Positions 45,784-55,723 of a stretch of DNA of 64,000 bases are shown here, piece by piece (the first letter of the stretch is position 1; the number at the start of each line of letters is the position of its first letter). The stretch is taken from contig JAHRHY010000017.1 in the NCBI GenBank assembly GCA_019671135.1, forward strand, positions 868,001-932,000. Reading direction: 5' to 3'. The stretch comes from Linnemannia hyalina (taxonomy: Eukaryota; Mortierellomycota; Mortierellomycetes; Mortierellales; Mortierellaceae). The notes below the pieces were generated by a model. The model did no database searches. It was not told where the DNA came from and saw only the letters and a list, made by a program, of their open reading frames with translations. Position numbers and translations under genes: made by a program.

Positions 45784-47610
45784 ATGAGTACCGACATTGC
45801 AGAACGCATCGCCAACGCGCGCAGGGAGGCTGAATTCCTCAAGGAAAAGATCAGAGAGTCGAGGGCTGTCCTCAACGACGCGCAATGTAAGTAGCGACAC
45901 CAGGACGAAAAAAAAACTCGAGTAAGAATGAATCCACAGACAACACAAGTGAACTAACTCCATTGGACCTTTTTGACTTGTGTGCGTTCTACTATCTATC
46001 TATCTCTTAAATGTGGAATGGCGATACTTCATCATCTGGACAACAACGACCTGTCATCTCTACAGTAAAACTGATGTCGCAGGAGTTGGCGCCCTTGAAC
46101 CGTCTCAACATTCGCATCCGTCGCGTGCTCAAGGGCCATCTGGCCAAGATCTACTCCATGCACTGGGCCTCGGATAAGCGGCACCTGGTCTCAGCCTCGC
46201 AGGACGGCAAGCTGATTGTCTGGGACGCTTATTCGACCAATAAGGTCTATGCCATCCCCCTGCGTTCTTCCTGGGTTATGACCTGCGCCTATGCGCCAAC
46301 GGGCAATTTCGTCGCCTGTGGTGGTCTCGACAACATCTGCTCCATCTACAATCTCCGCACGAGGGAAGGATCAGTCAAGGTCGCCAGGGAATTGAGCGCT
46401 CATTCTGGATATCTCTCCTGCTGTCGCTTCCTCAACGACCGCCAAATCCTCACTTCCAGTGGAGACATGAGCTGCATGCTCTGGGATCTGGATGCCGGCG
46501 TCAAGTTGCAGGAGTTCAATGACCACACTGGAGACGTCATGAGGTAACGAAGGAGATTGAGAAAGATGTTTGCTCGTGTCCAGTCTGTGCCACTGCCATT
46601 GTTGTTGTCCAGCTGTTCAGCTTGTGCAATTATCCATAATTGCCCGCGCTCTTTAAATGACAAACAAATCACCTTACTCACACCGCTCGTTCTCTCTCTC
46701 TCTCCTTCATTAATTGCAATTGGCCCCGTGCGTTGTTGTCGACTTTTATTTTGGACAATTACGAAAACATTTCACAGTTTGGCTCTCTCTCCTGACCAGC
46801 GACTCTTTGTCTCGGGAGCTTGCGATTCGACTACAAAAGTCTGGGATCTCCGAACCAGTCGCTGTGTCCAGACCTTCACTGGCCACGAGTCCGACATCAA
46901 CTCTGTCCAGTACGTATCCTTTGCAATTGAGCATTCAGGGGTTGTTCTTTTGGTTGACAGGTCTCACAGGATCAGGGCAAGGATATTTCGAAACATTGGA
47001 CAAGCGCGAGATGGCGCAGCGAAAATAGGAAAAGACGAAAACGTTGGAAAACGTGGAAACGCGAAAAAAATGGAGGATAAAAAGGCGATACGCGCATTCT
47101 ATGTGCTTGTCACTAAATCTTCTTTTTTTCCCTGCTATGTTTGCTATGAAATAGGTTCTTCCCAAGTGGTGATGCATTTGCCACTGGATCTGACGACGCA
47201 TCGTGCAGACTCTTTGACTTGCGTGCAGACCGGGAATTGAACATCTACACACACGACAGCATATTGTGCGGAGTCACCTCGGTCGCCTTCTCGATTTCGG
47301 GACGTCTTTTGTTCGCTGGATACGACGACTACAACTGTAATGTCTGGGATGTCCTCAGAGCAGAACGTTGTGGTGTTTTGATGGGCCACGAGAACCGTGT
47401 CAGTTGCTTGGGTGTTGCTAGCGATGGTATGGCCATGTGTACTGGAAGTTGGGATACTACCCTCAAGGTATGTTACGAAACTCTATTCGTTTGTTTGTTT
47501 GTCGCTTGTCTGGTTATCTTAATGCTTTCATGGCTGTTTTTTGAGTAATGGTTTTTGGGACTAAAACTTGTTATCCTTTGATTTTGTTTTGTTGACAGGT
47601 CTGGTCGTAA
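45784..47610 (+). CDS. Heterotrimeric G-protein beta subunit (WD40)
   Basis: Five exons: 45784-45886, 46066-46543, 46778-46909, 47155-47467 and 47599-47610, with phases matching, giving 345 residues, the usual size. The N-terminal helix ([19 protein letters not shown]) would form the coiled-coil with G-gamma. Seven WD repeats follow, for example [38 protein letters not shown] and [15 protein letters not shown]. The protein ends in VWS from a 12-base last exon. G-beta works with G-gamma on the inner plasma membrane, relaying signals for mating, growth or pathogenic/symbiotic development. The very short final exon and long CT-rich leader are the only oddities. Confidence 0.93.
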
Positions 47611-48303
47611 ATACAAAAACGACGCCCATGAGCAGGATAACAATCAACCCACAACCATACACACCAAAACAAACAAACACCAAACAAAAAATGCGTGGCC
47701 AGGAGCAAGCGCCGCTTGGAGTCAAAAAATATATCAACAACAACAAAACAGCAAAAAACTTCCACAAAAAAATCACATCTCACCCAAATATACTTCTTAT
47801 TTACCAGCGATAATACTATGCCTTCGATTTCTTTAATATATCCCATTCATGTTCAAAAGCGAGACTGGATAAACCTGTTTTATGTTTTATTTGTGCTCTT
47901 CTGCTCATTGGTTGCATGAGGTCTTCGTACTCGGTGCGACACGACTGGCATACTTGAACTGGGGTTCGTTGAAAAAAGTAGTACTTCAAGTGCGACCAGG
48001 AACAAGGGTCAAATAAGAAAATGGTAAACAGGAGCGTGATTCGTGATGTCCCACAAAAAAAGGTTAATGGTTTCAGATATGACGGAACTACTTGCTTCTT
48101 TCCGTTTTTGAACAACGGTTGCTTTCGGAGGTGATGGTAGTAGAACTAGTTTCAGGGGGTGAGAAGAGAGCAGGTTACGGTACGGCAGTGTGTGTCAATT
48201 TGCTTCTCTGGCTCCCTTGTCACGCCTAGAGCCGCTGTTTCCTCCCTTCTAGACATTTCAGGGGATCTGTCAAGGAAATCTTGAATGCATTTAACCACAA
48301 AAA
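47611..48303. other. Region between G-beta gene and Fanzor-like relic
   Basis: This is the 3' flank of G-beta, A-rich at 47640-47780. On the minus strand a protein-like stretch around 47870-47960 (VCQSCRTEYEDLMQ, with a CxxC) may be a further displaced fragment of the relic to the right, but it could not be joined. Confidence 0.35.
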
Positions 48304-49143
48304 AATCTCTTGGTTGAAGTAAAAACAGACCTTGTCGATGATCATAGCGAGCAAGATTCGCGACGATGTTTTCTTTATAATCATTTGTTTTAAGGATGTT
48401 ACTTATGGATCGGGATTCTTTCCCATTCTACTGCTACTTTCCTTTTGATGAATCGACTGTTGCTTAAGAAATTTTTTCAGATTTAATACAACATACCGCC
48501 TTCATCGTTTTCACTCCTTGACGGTAAGACTCGAGGACTGAGGATTTTTTTTTCACTTGGGATGTCTTTTGCGTTATCTTGGTATTGCACGATTCGACCC
48601 TGGAGAGGAGTGAGTCCTGACTTGCATGAGAACTGCCCAGTCCAATCCCAATTACCACGTGGTTCCCATCCTCACGTTTTGCATCGATAGACTCTCCAAC
48701 CAGATTTCAACAGGCGATTGACGTGCCTTGCATCTCATCCATGCCGCTTGAACCGCATATCGTCCACGTTGCAGAAGTCACCAGGTCGATCATGATGCTG
48801 CTCCAGAACCTTGAGATACTCGACAACACTGGTGTCTTTTCCACGGAGAGGAGGCAGTTCCGACTCTAGGTCTTCTATCGTTGTTTGGGCTCCTTGGGGC
48901 ACAATCTCCTTTTGATCCTCCACCCACCTACGATGTTTGCAGGCCGGTTGGGGAACGGCCCTCTGGCTCACAGAGGGGTAATACGCAGGGCAGGACTGGA
49001 CCATGGTTGTTGTTGGGGTAGTCGAGGACGAAAAGCCGGTAGACGGAGCAGAGGATCAGGTAGAGGTCGAAGAAGCCGATGAAGTTGGAGTCTCGTCACG
49101 TGCTCCAAGAACATCAGGTTTGGTAGCCTCGTTTGAAAATATC
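48304..49143 (-). pseudogene. Decayed Fanzor/TnpB-like RNA-guided nuclease relic
   Basis: Minus-strand fragments match, from memory, the C-terminal half of a protein family common in Mortierella and Rhizophagus that belongs to the eukaryotic TnpB (Fanzor) group. In order they are a Ser/Thr-rich linker, ELPPLRGKDTSVVEYLKVL, FCNVDDMRFKRHG with DAR after a stop, VVIGIGLG (at 48658, the region of the second RuvC motif, where Fanzors carry Gly in place of the canonical Glu) and, near 48380-48304, NIVANLARYDHRQ with a LLQPRD tail like the segment after the third RuvC motif. It is broken. In-frame TGAs lie at 49058-49056 and 48737-48735; the second replaces what is TGG in the family pattern. A frameshift lies near 48672, and the zinc-ribbon segment between 48480 and 48400 is missing or unreadable. 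The N-terminal half is not seen. No guide-RNA region can be identified. Confidence 0.55.
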
Positions 49144-49621
49144 ACTATTGCTATTGAGAGGTCGAATCGCTAGATGTGGTGCAAGGACGCGTCTTTTTTT
49201 TCATTTCGCAGCCCACCCCTGGTATTTGACGCGAGGCTGCAAGTACGTGGATCTGGAAATATTCGAGTGCCTTACATCATCTCCTTTTTTTGCTCCTTGT
49301 CACAAAACACATATCATTGCACTCTCCACGCCTACTTTCATTCAAGTACAATATTTCCGGTGTTCACCTCCATTTTGTTTCTTTCTCATGCTGGGTCTGA
49401 GAACTTGGTTGTTTTAGTCTACTTTGCTTGGGAATATAAACAAATGTTGATAACATGTGACAGGATAGCTCTTGTTTCCGTTCACATATTACAACATCCT
49501 TTTCGATGTTTTTTTATCCTAACACCTAGACATTTTGGCAATTCGTCGTCCATCTCATTATTCGTATTTTATCTTTGAAGGTCTTAGAGATTAATGTGGC
49601 CGATAAGGAGTAGCTCAGTGA
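49144..49621. other. AT-rich spacer
   Basis: No clear coding signal. It lies between the Fanzor-like relic and the virus-like ORFs, and could include more of the Fanzor N-terminus decayed beyond recognition. Confidence 0.35.
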
Positions 49622-49801
49622 GATCCGTGTCTCCATTTTTTCAGTAAATATATCACTGAGCAACTGGGGATCGGCTGCAGATATTGCGGTCGCACTATGT
49701 CACGTCATTGCCCAGGATGCGTTAAAAAAATATTACTAATACGCGCGGAATGTAAAGAAAATTTCTTTCAACGCCGTGGGAATTATTGCAATACGCATTA
49801 A
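49622..49801 (+). other. Short Cys-rich zinc-ribbon-like ORF
   Basis: A 59-codon plus-strand frame follows a TGA, without an ATG at its head. It contains GCRYCGRTMSRHCPGCVKK, a Cx2C...Cx2C arrangement suited to zinc binding, plus two later Cys. It lies opposite in strand to, and 45 bases from, the RPB5-like ORF. Zinc ribbons are common in viral transcription factors, but eight or nine residues between paired Cys is too little to assign a family. It may be a fragment. Confidence 0.3.
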
Positions 49802-49846
49802 TAGAGCGCTTTACATTGGAAGAAGTTGCATAGAAATATCTAGTTT

Positions 49847-50200
49847 TTAAAAACATTTTTCAACGACTAAGCGATAGTATAACTCTCCATTTGGCCTTAT
49901 TAGTTTAATTACATCTCCAACTTTCCATCCATACCATCGGACTACCGGGTCGTGTAAAAGTATTTTAGGTAGAGCAATACGAGTAATGGAATGCTTTTTC
50001 AACAATGTAGATACCATCACTTCGGTGCAAAACTCATAGACGGGTACCATTTTATTGGCAATGGGGTTAGCGATAAGTTCATGGATGAAGAATACTTTGG
50101 TGTAATGTTCAGAGCGAAGGACATCGAATAGTTCATCTAGAAGGTTATTGCAATTGTATTGGTTAATAAATACTATAGTAATAAAGTTGGGGTTACTCAT
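49847..50200 (-). CDS. RPB5-like RNA polymerase subunit, virus-like
   Basis: An intact intronless 117-residue frame. The last ~75 residues match the RPB5/RpoH C-terminal assembly domain: after VPVYEF come LPKILLHDPVVRWYGWKVGD and VIKLIRPNG, then YYRLVVE. The first ~45 residues look like the end of the N-terminal jaw domain. The protein is shorter than a full RPB5 (~200 residues), so the jaw is truncated. It lacks the insert before the final strand that eukaryotic nuclear RPB5 has, and resembles the RPB5 homologues of nucleocytoplasmic large DNA viruses. The surrounding DNA is AT-rich and intronless, unlike the host genes. I infer a virus-derived gene rather than the host subunit. Whether it is expressed is unknown. 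Confidence 0.7.
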   Translation of the reverse strand: MSNPNFITIVFINQYNCNNLLDELFDVLRSEHYTKVFFIHELIANPIANKMVPVYEFCTEVMVSTLLKKHSITRIALPKILLHDPVVRWYGWKVGDVIKLIRPNGELYYRLVVEKCF

Positions 50201-50231
50201 CGACTCCCAAAAACGGTATTACTTACTTGAA

Positions 50232-50357
50232 TTACAATGTTTTGTTAGACTCATCTTCCGTCGGTTTAACCTCGACTACAACGGGATTGTTGCGCTGTAT
50301 TGGTAAGAATGCGAGAGCTCTAAGAACTCGTTGTAATTGCCAATCTTCTAACTCCAT
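50232..50357 (-). other. Short ORF upstream of the RPB5-like gene
   Basis: A 41-codon minus-strand frame with its own ATG and TAA, starting MELEDWQLQRVLRALAF. It lies 31 bases upstream of the RPB5-like ORF in the same orientation. It could be a small separate gene or a displaced N-terminal piece of the same gene; the sequence does not decide. Confidence 0.3.
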
Positions 50358-50440
50358 TGTAGTAAAGTATTCGAGTGCAAGTTACTAGCTTATTACTTCA
50401 ATCCCGCTTAAATTTTTTAAAAACCGTTTCATCCAACTAC

Positions 50441-51057
50441 TTAAATGGCGGCGGCGAGAGTTTCGTTCTCCCCATTGTCTCTCTCATATTGCGAATCGTC
50501 GACAATTTTGGAGAAGCCGGACTGGTCTACAAGTTTTCCAAATTCCACTCTGAGATTATCAATAGATTCGAAGCGGTGGGCCTGTCCGGTGCCAGTTCCA
50601 ATGGTAATGGTCCCATTGCGATCAACGACCCGGTCGATGGTCTCGAGAATATCTCCGTCAACTTCGTTCTTACGCTCGCGAACTTCCATTTTGGCAAAAA
50701 TATTTCCCAACATATCGAGGATCTTGGTTTGGTTGGCATTAGAGACGGCAAATTGGTTGGCAATTGCAATCAACTCATCGGCCAAATTAACAACATTGTT
50801 GGATGGAGCAATCTCCTTGATCTCAACAACATCCTCATCGTCCGAGGAAGACGATTCTTCAGACGATGAGGCGTCTTTCTTGCTCTTCTTTGCGGAAGCC
50901 TTCTTCTTCTTCCTCGACTTCTTGGGGGTCTCATCCTCTGACGAGCTCTCCGAGGACGATTCCTCTTCGGACGAACTCTCAACGCGTTTCTTCCTCGCAG
51001 GAGTGACTTTGCGAAGACGTTGGAAGAAGTGGATTTCTTGGTAATCTTCGAGGACAT
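50441..51057 (-). pseudogene. Acidic serine/lysine-rich protein with frameshift, unknown
   Basis: The minus-strand ATG at 51057 opens a basic N-terminus (KITKKSTSSNVFAK). After a one-base frame change near 51000-51010, the other frame continues with basic and acidic-Ser blocks (RKKRVESSSEEE, KKSRKKKKASAKKSKKD), then a more ordered C-terminal ~115 residues (LADELIAIANQF, ILDMLGNIFAKM, ESIDNLRVEFGKLVD) that suggest helices. Neither frame alone covers the protein. The Ser/Asp/Lys design is typical of nuclear or nucleolar proteins. The family is not recognised. Its position 84 bases from the ORF above, same strand and without introns, suggests it belongs to the same foreign segment. An upstream ATG at 51159 would lengthen the first frame. 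Confidence 0.45.
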
Positions 51058-52089
51058 TTTGGGGTTTGATACAAAGAACGTTGAAAGTATGGATATCTTA
51101 TTTTCAGTCAAGTCGCTCATTATTGGTATTAAACCATTCGTAGTTCCTTCAACAAACAACGTTGATCTCCCTCCGCTTCCATATCCATATCCACGTCAGG
51201 ACCGCAAATTTTGAACCGGCCATCATGATTGCCCAAAATGTACTTCGAATAGACCGGTGGAGGGTAATCCACAGACGCCTCTGAATGTTCTTTTTTTTAT
51301 CACAACTCGTCCATGTACCTCATGGTCGCGATTAACTGATCTTACTCCACTTCCTAGGTCCATTGTGCCAAGAAATAAAAAAATTGTGAGATGAGGCCCT
51401 TCGTGATGACTGACATACACAATAATTTGTTTTCTGGCCATTTCTGCACAAGACAACCCTTTGGCGCTTGAAGTAAATATAAGATTCTGAGCGATGAGCA
51501 GTGGACATCCTTTGAGGGCCTTTATCGTGAACATAAACACCGGATAAACGAAGAGGGTGTGCTTCTCTCTCTCATTTTCTTGTCGGACACATTCAACCAT
51601 TTTTGAAATCACGTTTTAAAGGATTTGTTGTTCTGTAACATGTCACACCAAGATCCGCCACAATTGTTGAGGATCTTCGATGATGGACAAGAGAGTGTTG
51701 ATGAACATGTACACCCTTACTCTTCACCATCTTTCTTTACTGGCTACCGCGATAGTGCTCTCGTACCTTTGTCAATGACAAGTTTTTTAGCATGGCTTTC
51801 TCCAAAAATAAAAATAAAAATAAATCGAAAAAAGGCACACCACTTCTTGTCCACTTGCTTGACTCGAGCTGTCGATTCATGGATTACCACTTTGCTCAGG
51901 GGCACTGAAAAATGCCGTGTAATGGAGTCTTGTCTCGTGGTGATGTAATTAGTTCCACCTCAACAATTCATGTATCCCTTTCTTTCCCTTGATATTTTTT
52001 AAATTATCCATCCAAGTAGGAATTCCATATGGGAGCAGACTTCTTCCAGTCGCAGGATAAAAAGATGTGAAATCGTACGTTTACCGCAG
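51058..52089. other. Unresolved part of the foreign-looking segment
   Basis: Contains a minus-strand frame of 129 codons (51612-51223) and a plus-strand frame of 107 codons (51625-51948). Both have mixed protein-like stretches but no recognisable motif. They may be decayed genes or chance. Confidence 0.3.
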
Positions 52090-52596
52090 TTACGACTGCA
52101 TTAAATTTACCGCGACGGTTCGTTTCATCGACCATCTCTGGAAAGAAAGAAAGAAAGAAAGAGCAATAAAATCGAAAGGAAAATCTTCTTTGCAAAAGAC
52201 GACGCCGAAACGTAACGGATTGGTACCAAATTTATTCGTGGATGTTTTTTGCAAAGATATGCAGTCCAATCTGTTGTATTCCATTGTTTTTGGACAATGA
52301 AGTAACTCTTCGTGAGACGCATTCTTGATGTCGACATTTGCCATTTTTCGCGTGACATTCATATCCTTCGAAAGTTCTTCGAGAGATCCTGGTATCAGCG
52401 CATACGAATCGCGAAACGTAACTTTATGGCAATTTTTGGGTTGTTGTTTTTCATTGTGAGTAAAAGTAAGATGGATCGTCGCTCTTTTTTCATCGACTTC
52501 TCTGTTTTCGACAGCGTGCCACCCAACGATTGAGGCGAAAAGGAAAGCCACACTGTACACCACACAGTTGATGGCCCGTTCCCTCTTGACATTCAC
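52090..52596 (-). pseudogene. Relic resembling a family-B DNA polymerase exonuclease region
   Basis: A 168-codon minus-strand frame. Its middle reads FRDSYALIPGSLEELSKDMN followed after ~35 residues by MEYNRLDCISLQ, an arrangement like the 3'-5' exonuclease region of protein-primed/organellar-viral type B DNA polymerases (the Y-x3-D of Exo III). The other exonuclease motifs and the polymerase palm (SLYP, DTD) are not found, and the flanks are low-quality. I read it as a fragment of a mobile or viral polymerase. Linear plasmids, Polinton-like elements and large DNA viruses are all possible sources. Confidence in the polymerase assignment is limited. Confidence 0.4.
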
Positions 52597-54178
52597 GATA
52601 ATTTAGGGATACTTGATCTTACACGCGCCACCATTAGAGAAAAATGTTGCGTAGAGGATGAAGCGTTCTCATTCGGATTGCCTTTGAGCTGATAGTATCT
52701 ATCCATCGGTACTTTGAGCTATCGAATATGTGACCTCGATAACGAGAAGGGCTGGTGTCAATTGGGTTTTTTTCTTGCGAATCGAATTCAGTTTGAATAT
52801 TTGGAGTTAATCGGCTTTTCACATTATCAATTTCTTCTCACGGTGATCTCGGGTTTCGAATCCACATCGCTAATCTGGGCCCAGAAATTCCTTTATCTGC
52901 AAAAAAGGCGTTTTCCATTCGTGTACGCCTTGTCTCTTAGTCGATACATTCCTTCTTAACGATGCTTGGCAGTAATGAACCAGTTGGCCCATTCCTTTCT
53001 TTTTTTCTTCAAGGGTACTACGCATTGAATGGTATGAACATACTAGAGTCCGATGTGGAATCCTATTCATAACTCTTTATGAACATGTTTGAAACGCTAT
53101 CGTGAATCTCTATTGCGTGTATCTAGTGGACAACAGCGACTTCGGTAGGCGATAGGATCCCTCACTCTCCCTTAGTTACTTTTCTCGTGTTGTTTGGAGG
53201 TTGGTGATTTATGTAGGAGGAACACTTTGTAATGACAAATGACATAAAAAAATGACATTTGCGGACTCATGCTAAGCTATCATCTCGCGGCTGTAGACAA
53301 AATAAAAACAGAAGGACGGATATCGAAGAAGGATTTTGCAAGGCCGTCGTTTTTTTTTTCTCGTTGTTCATTCTCTTGCAAAACAGAGCATCCTTCTTTA
53401 AAACGTACAAAACTGTTTGCTTTGCGCTAAAGAGCAAAACTATATATTATTATTTTTTTTTAAAAAAAAAGACGGCCCAGGATCAGAAGGAACTCTTTAA
53501 AACTCTGCATCTTTTTTTTTGTTGGCGTCCCATTCATGGCATTTTCTTTCGCCTGACTTTTTTTGGGTATGTTTTTTTTCGTTGCCGCTTTTGTTATTAT
53601 AGCCTGTTCTTTTCTTATCTCTTCTCGCAGACATGAACACAAATGTCGAAGTCTATATCGGAACAAAATCCTAGACGAAGGATTTGAGCACTCAATGGAG
53701 TCGGTCGCTCTGACGAACAAGGACAAAAAAAATAGAAATGATGCTCGGGTAGTATTACGATTCGTGAGTAGCCGCGCTTTATTGGCAAGGTGCTGTTGAT
53801 ATTTGGATGTTAGTGAACAACAGGAAGGAGTAGGATCATCAAGTACGAAAGAAAGAAAAACAATCGACTTTGTGGTGGGAATGCCTCGTACATGTGGATG
53901 GTGTAAAGTAGTCTGATCGAAGTTTGTTCGATAAGATGATGGACTGAACATGCATGACCTTTCTCTGACTGATCACATGCTCGACGCGACGCGAACCGAT
54001 GCTTGATTGACAATAGACGCGCTTGGATTTTCCTAGTGTCCCAGCCCGGTGACTGTCGTTCTCTAATTTCGGGTTGCCTCACTGCCACATCTGTGATGTA
54101 AACTATTTTTATTCGTCTGTGCTTTGTTACTAGCTACAAAAGGTCGTCCTTGTCGCAATACTACACCACTGACAGTCT
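52597..54178. other. AT-rich region at the right edge of the foreign-looking segment
   Basis: Frames near 52634-52959 may be more decayed fragments. From ~53200 onward there are poly-T tracts (53345-53360, 53445-53470) and no coding signal. The right edge of the segment cannot be fixed; 53.1-54.1 kb is a guess. Confidence 0.35.
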
Positions 54179-55334
54179 CTAACGGATCTCATCATAGCTT
54201 GGTGGCAAGTCCGATGGAGTTGGGGCAGGCAAGGGCTGTGGGGGTGGAGGCGCATTGTATCCTGGGGCGCTTGTCGTGTGGTACCCTGTAGTCGCGGTAG
54301 GTATCGGTGCTGGTGCCACGATATATGGTTGGGCGTGAGGAACAGGCAGAGGCAAGGGCGCAGAGGCGGTCGAGGTGGGTGCAGGTCTAGTTCCCGAGGT
54401 TCCTTGATCGGCAGAGGAAGAGGACCAGGTGTAGGTCGAGGTTGGGACGGGTCCCGAGGGTGGGTTGTACATGGGCAGCTGTTCCAGATGATCCGGCGCG
54501 GCGCCATCCAACTCTGTTGTTGTTGCACAAAAATATAAATAGGAGATTGTCATTCTCGTTAGATCCATTGTATCCGCAGAACTTTCTCTCTGTTTCCATG
54601 CATGACGTTTTTGGGCGAACAGTAAAAAGAAAAAGGTGGAAACAGACAAGCAACATTGACATTGATACCCTCACGCACCTTGTAATCGCTCCCTGAGCGA
54701 TCGATACTGAGACTCGAATTCATGGATGTCTACGTGCAGTTGTGAAGGTCACAGGATGTGATATTGCCAAAATACGTCAGCGTCATCGCCCAATTGCACA
54801 CCATATACCATCCCTTCACGAACGACTATGCACAGCTGAACCTCTTTGGTGAAGCTTACTTCCGCTGGTAAAAGAAATGGCGAGGCGAGCGGGCTGGGCC
54901 ATTCCGCCCCCGGGGACAGGCATGACCACAGCCTTGAAGGTAGCCGCCGAGAACCAAGGCTGGGCCAGCTTGCTATCCTGAACTTTGTCGATGGGCAGCG
55001 AGGCTGTTGTGAAGTAGGGGGTTGGTGTGGCAGAGATGAAGACGATGCGCTGGTTCGTCAACAGTATGGTGCCGCTCTTGGCCGAGTACGAGTTCCTATT
55101 ATCGGAGTAGAATGGAAAGGACTTCAGCAGTGTTAGTTACTTTCGTCGCTGGAGGTGAAAAGTGTGTGTATGTGAACTTTGTGCTGCAAGGTCAACCCAC
55201 CCTGCACCAGGGTATCCTCCATTGGAACTATCGAGTTCGAAGCGGACTCCATGTTCGCGGAAGAAGACAGTCTCATTCTGCAGAGGGACGATGTCCTTGC
55301 CATCTGCTGTGAGCATGACCCAGTTGATGGACAT
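54179..55334 (-). CDS. WW-domain-binding protein 2 (WBP2)-like GRAM protein
   Basis: Four exons, in transcript order 55334-55201, 55095-54860, 54729-54679 and 54513-54179, giving 251 residues. The first ~140 residues form a GRAM/PH-like domain: MSINWVMLTADGKDIVPLQN, SGTILLTNQRIVFISA, LPIDKVQDSKLAQPWF and HEFESQYRSLRERLQ. The C-terminal ~110 residues are Pro/Thr/Ala-rich and end PPSYDEIR, a PPxY motif for WW domains such as those of Nedd4-type ligases or Yap-like coactivators. This layout matches WBP2/postacrosomal WBP2NL. In fungi it may act as a membrane or ligase adaptor. It is divergent from MAD2 with 389 bases between starts. Confidence 0.85.
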
Positions 55335-55723
55335 TGTTGTGCTTGTTGTTAAGTAATGAGAGTGAGGGTGTTGCTTGACTTTGCTGTGAATGTGTTGGGC
55401 TGTTGGCTTTTTGTTGGCTTGTTAGTGGGTGAAGAAGTATGGAGAAGACGAACCAGCAGCAACCACGCGGTTCACAAAAAAAAAAAAAAAAAGTTGGTCC
55501 GTTCCAGAGAACACAGTCACCCAGAGGCTTGGGTGACTATATTCGACCTCGGCGCGTTCTTACTTTCTTTCTCTCAAACAACCGCTCACACATCAGGACA
55601 AGGACAGGAACACATAGAGGATCATCACCAAAGAACACACCTCCTAAAAACATCAACAGCATAGCACTTCTTCCCTCACTCAACACCCATCGTCACTATC
55701 CACTCTCTTTTTCAGTGATCAAC
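55335..55723. promoter_or_regulatory. Divergent promoter (WBP2-like / MAD2)
   Basis: The 389-base gap contains a 17-base poly-A run near 55477-55493 and a CACA-rich stretch on the MAD2 side. No TATA box is evident. Confidence 0.4.

Noticed and set aside
47816..48115. Minus-strand frame with a CxxC as the zinc ribbon of the Fanzor-like relic
   Set aside because: It lies beyond the C-terminal tail (LLQPRD region) of the relic, so order is wrong unless rearranged; kept only as a remark.
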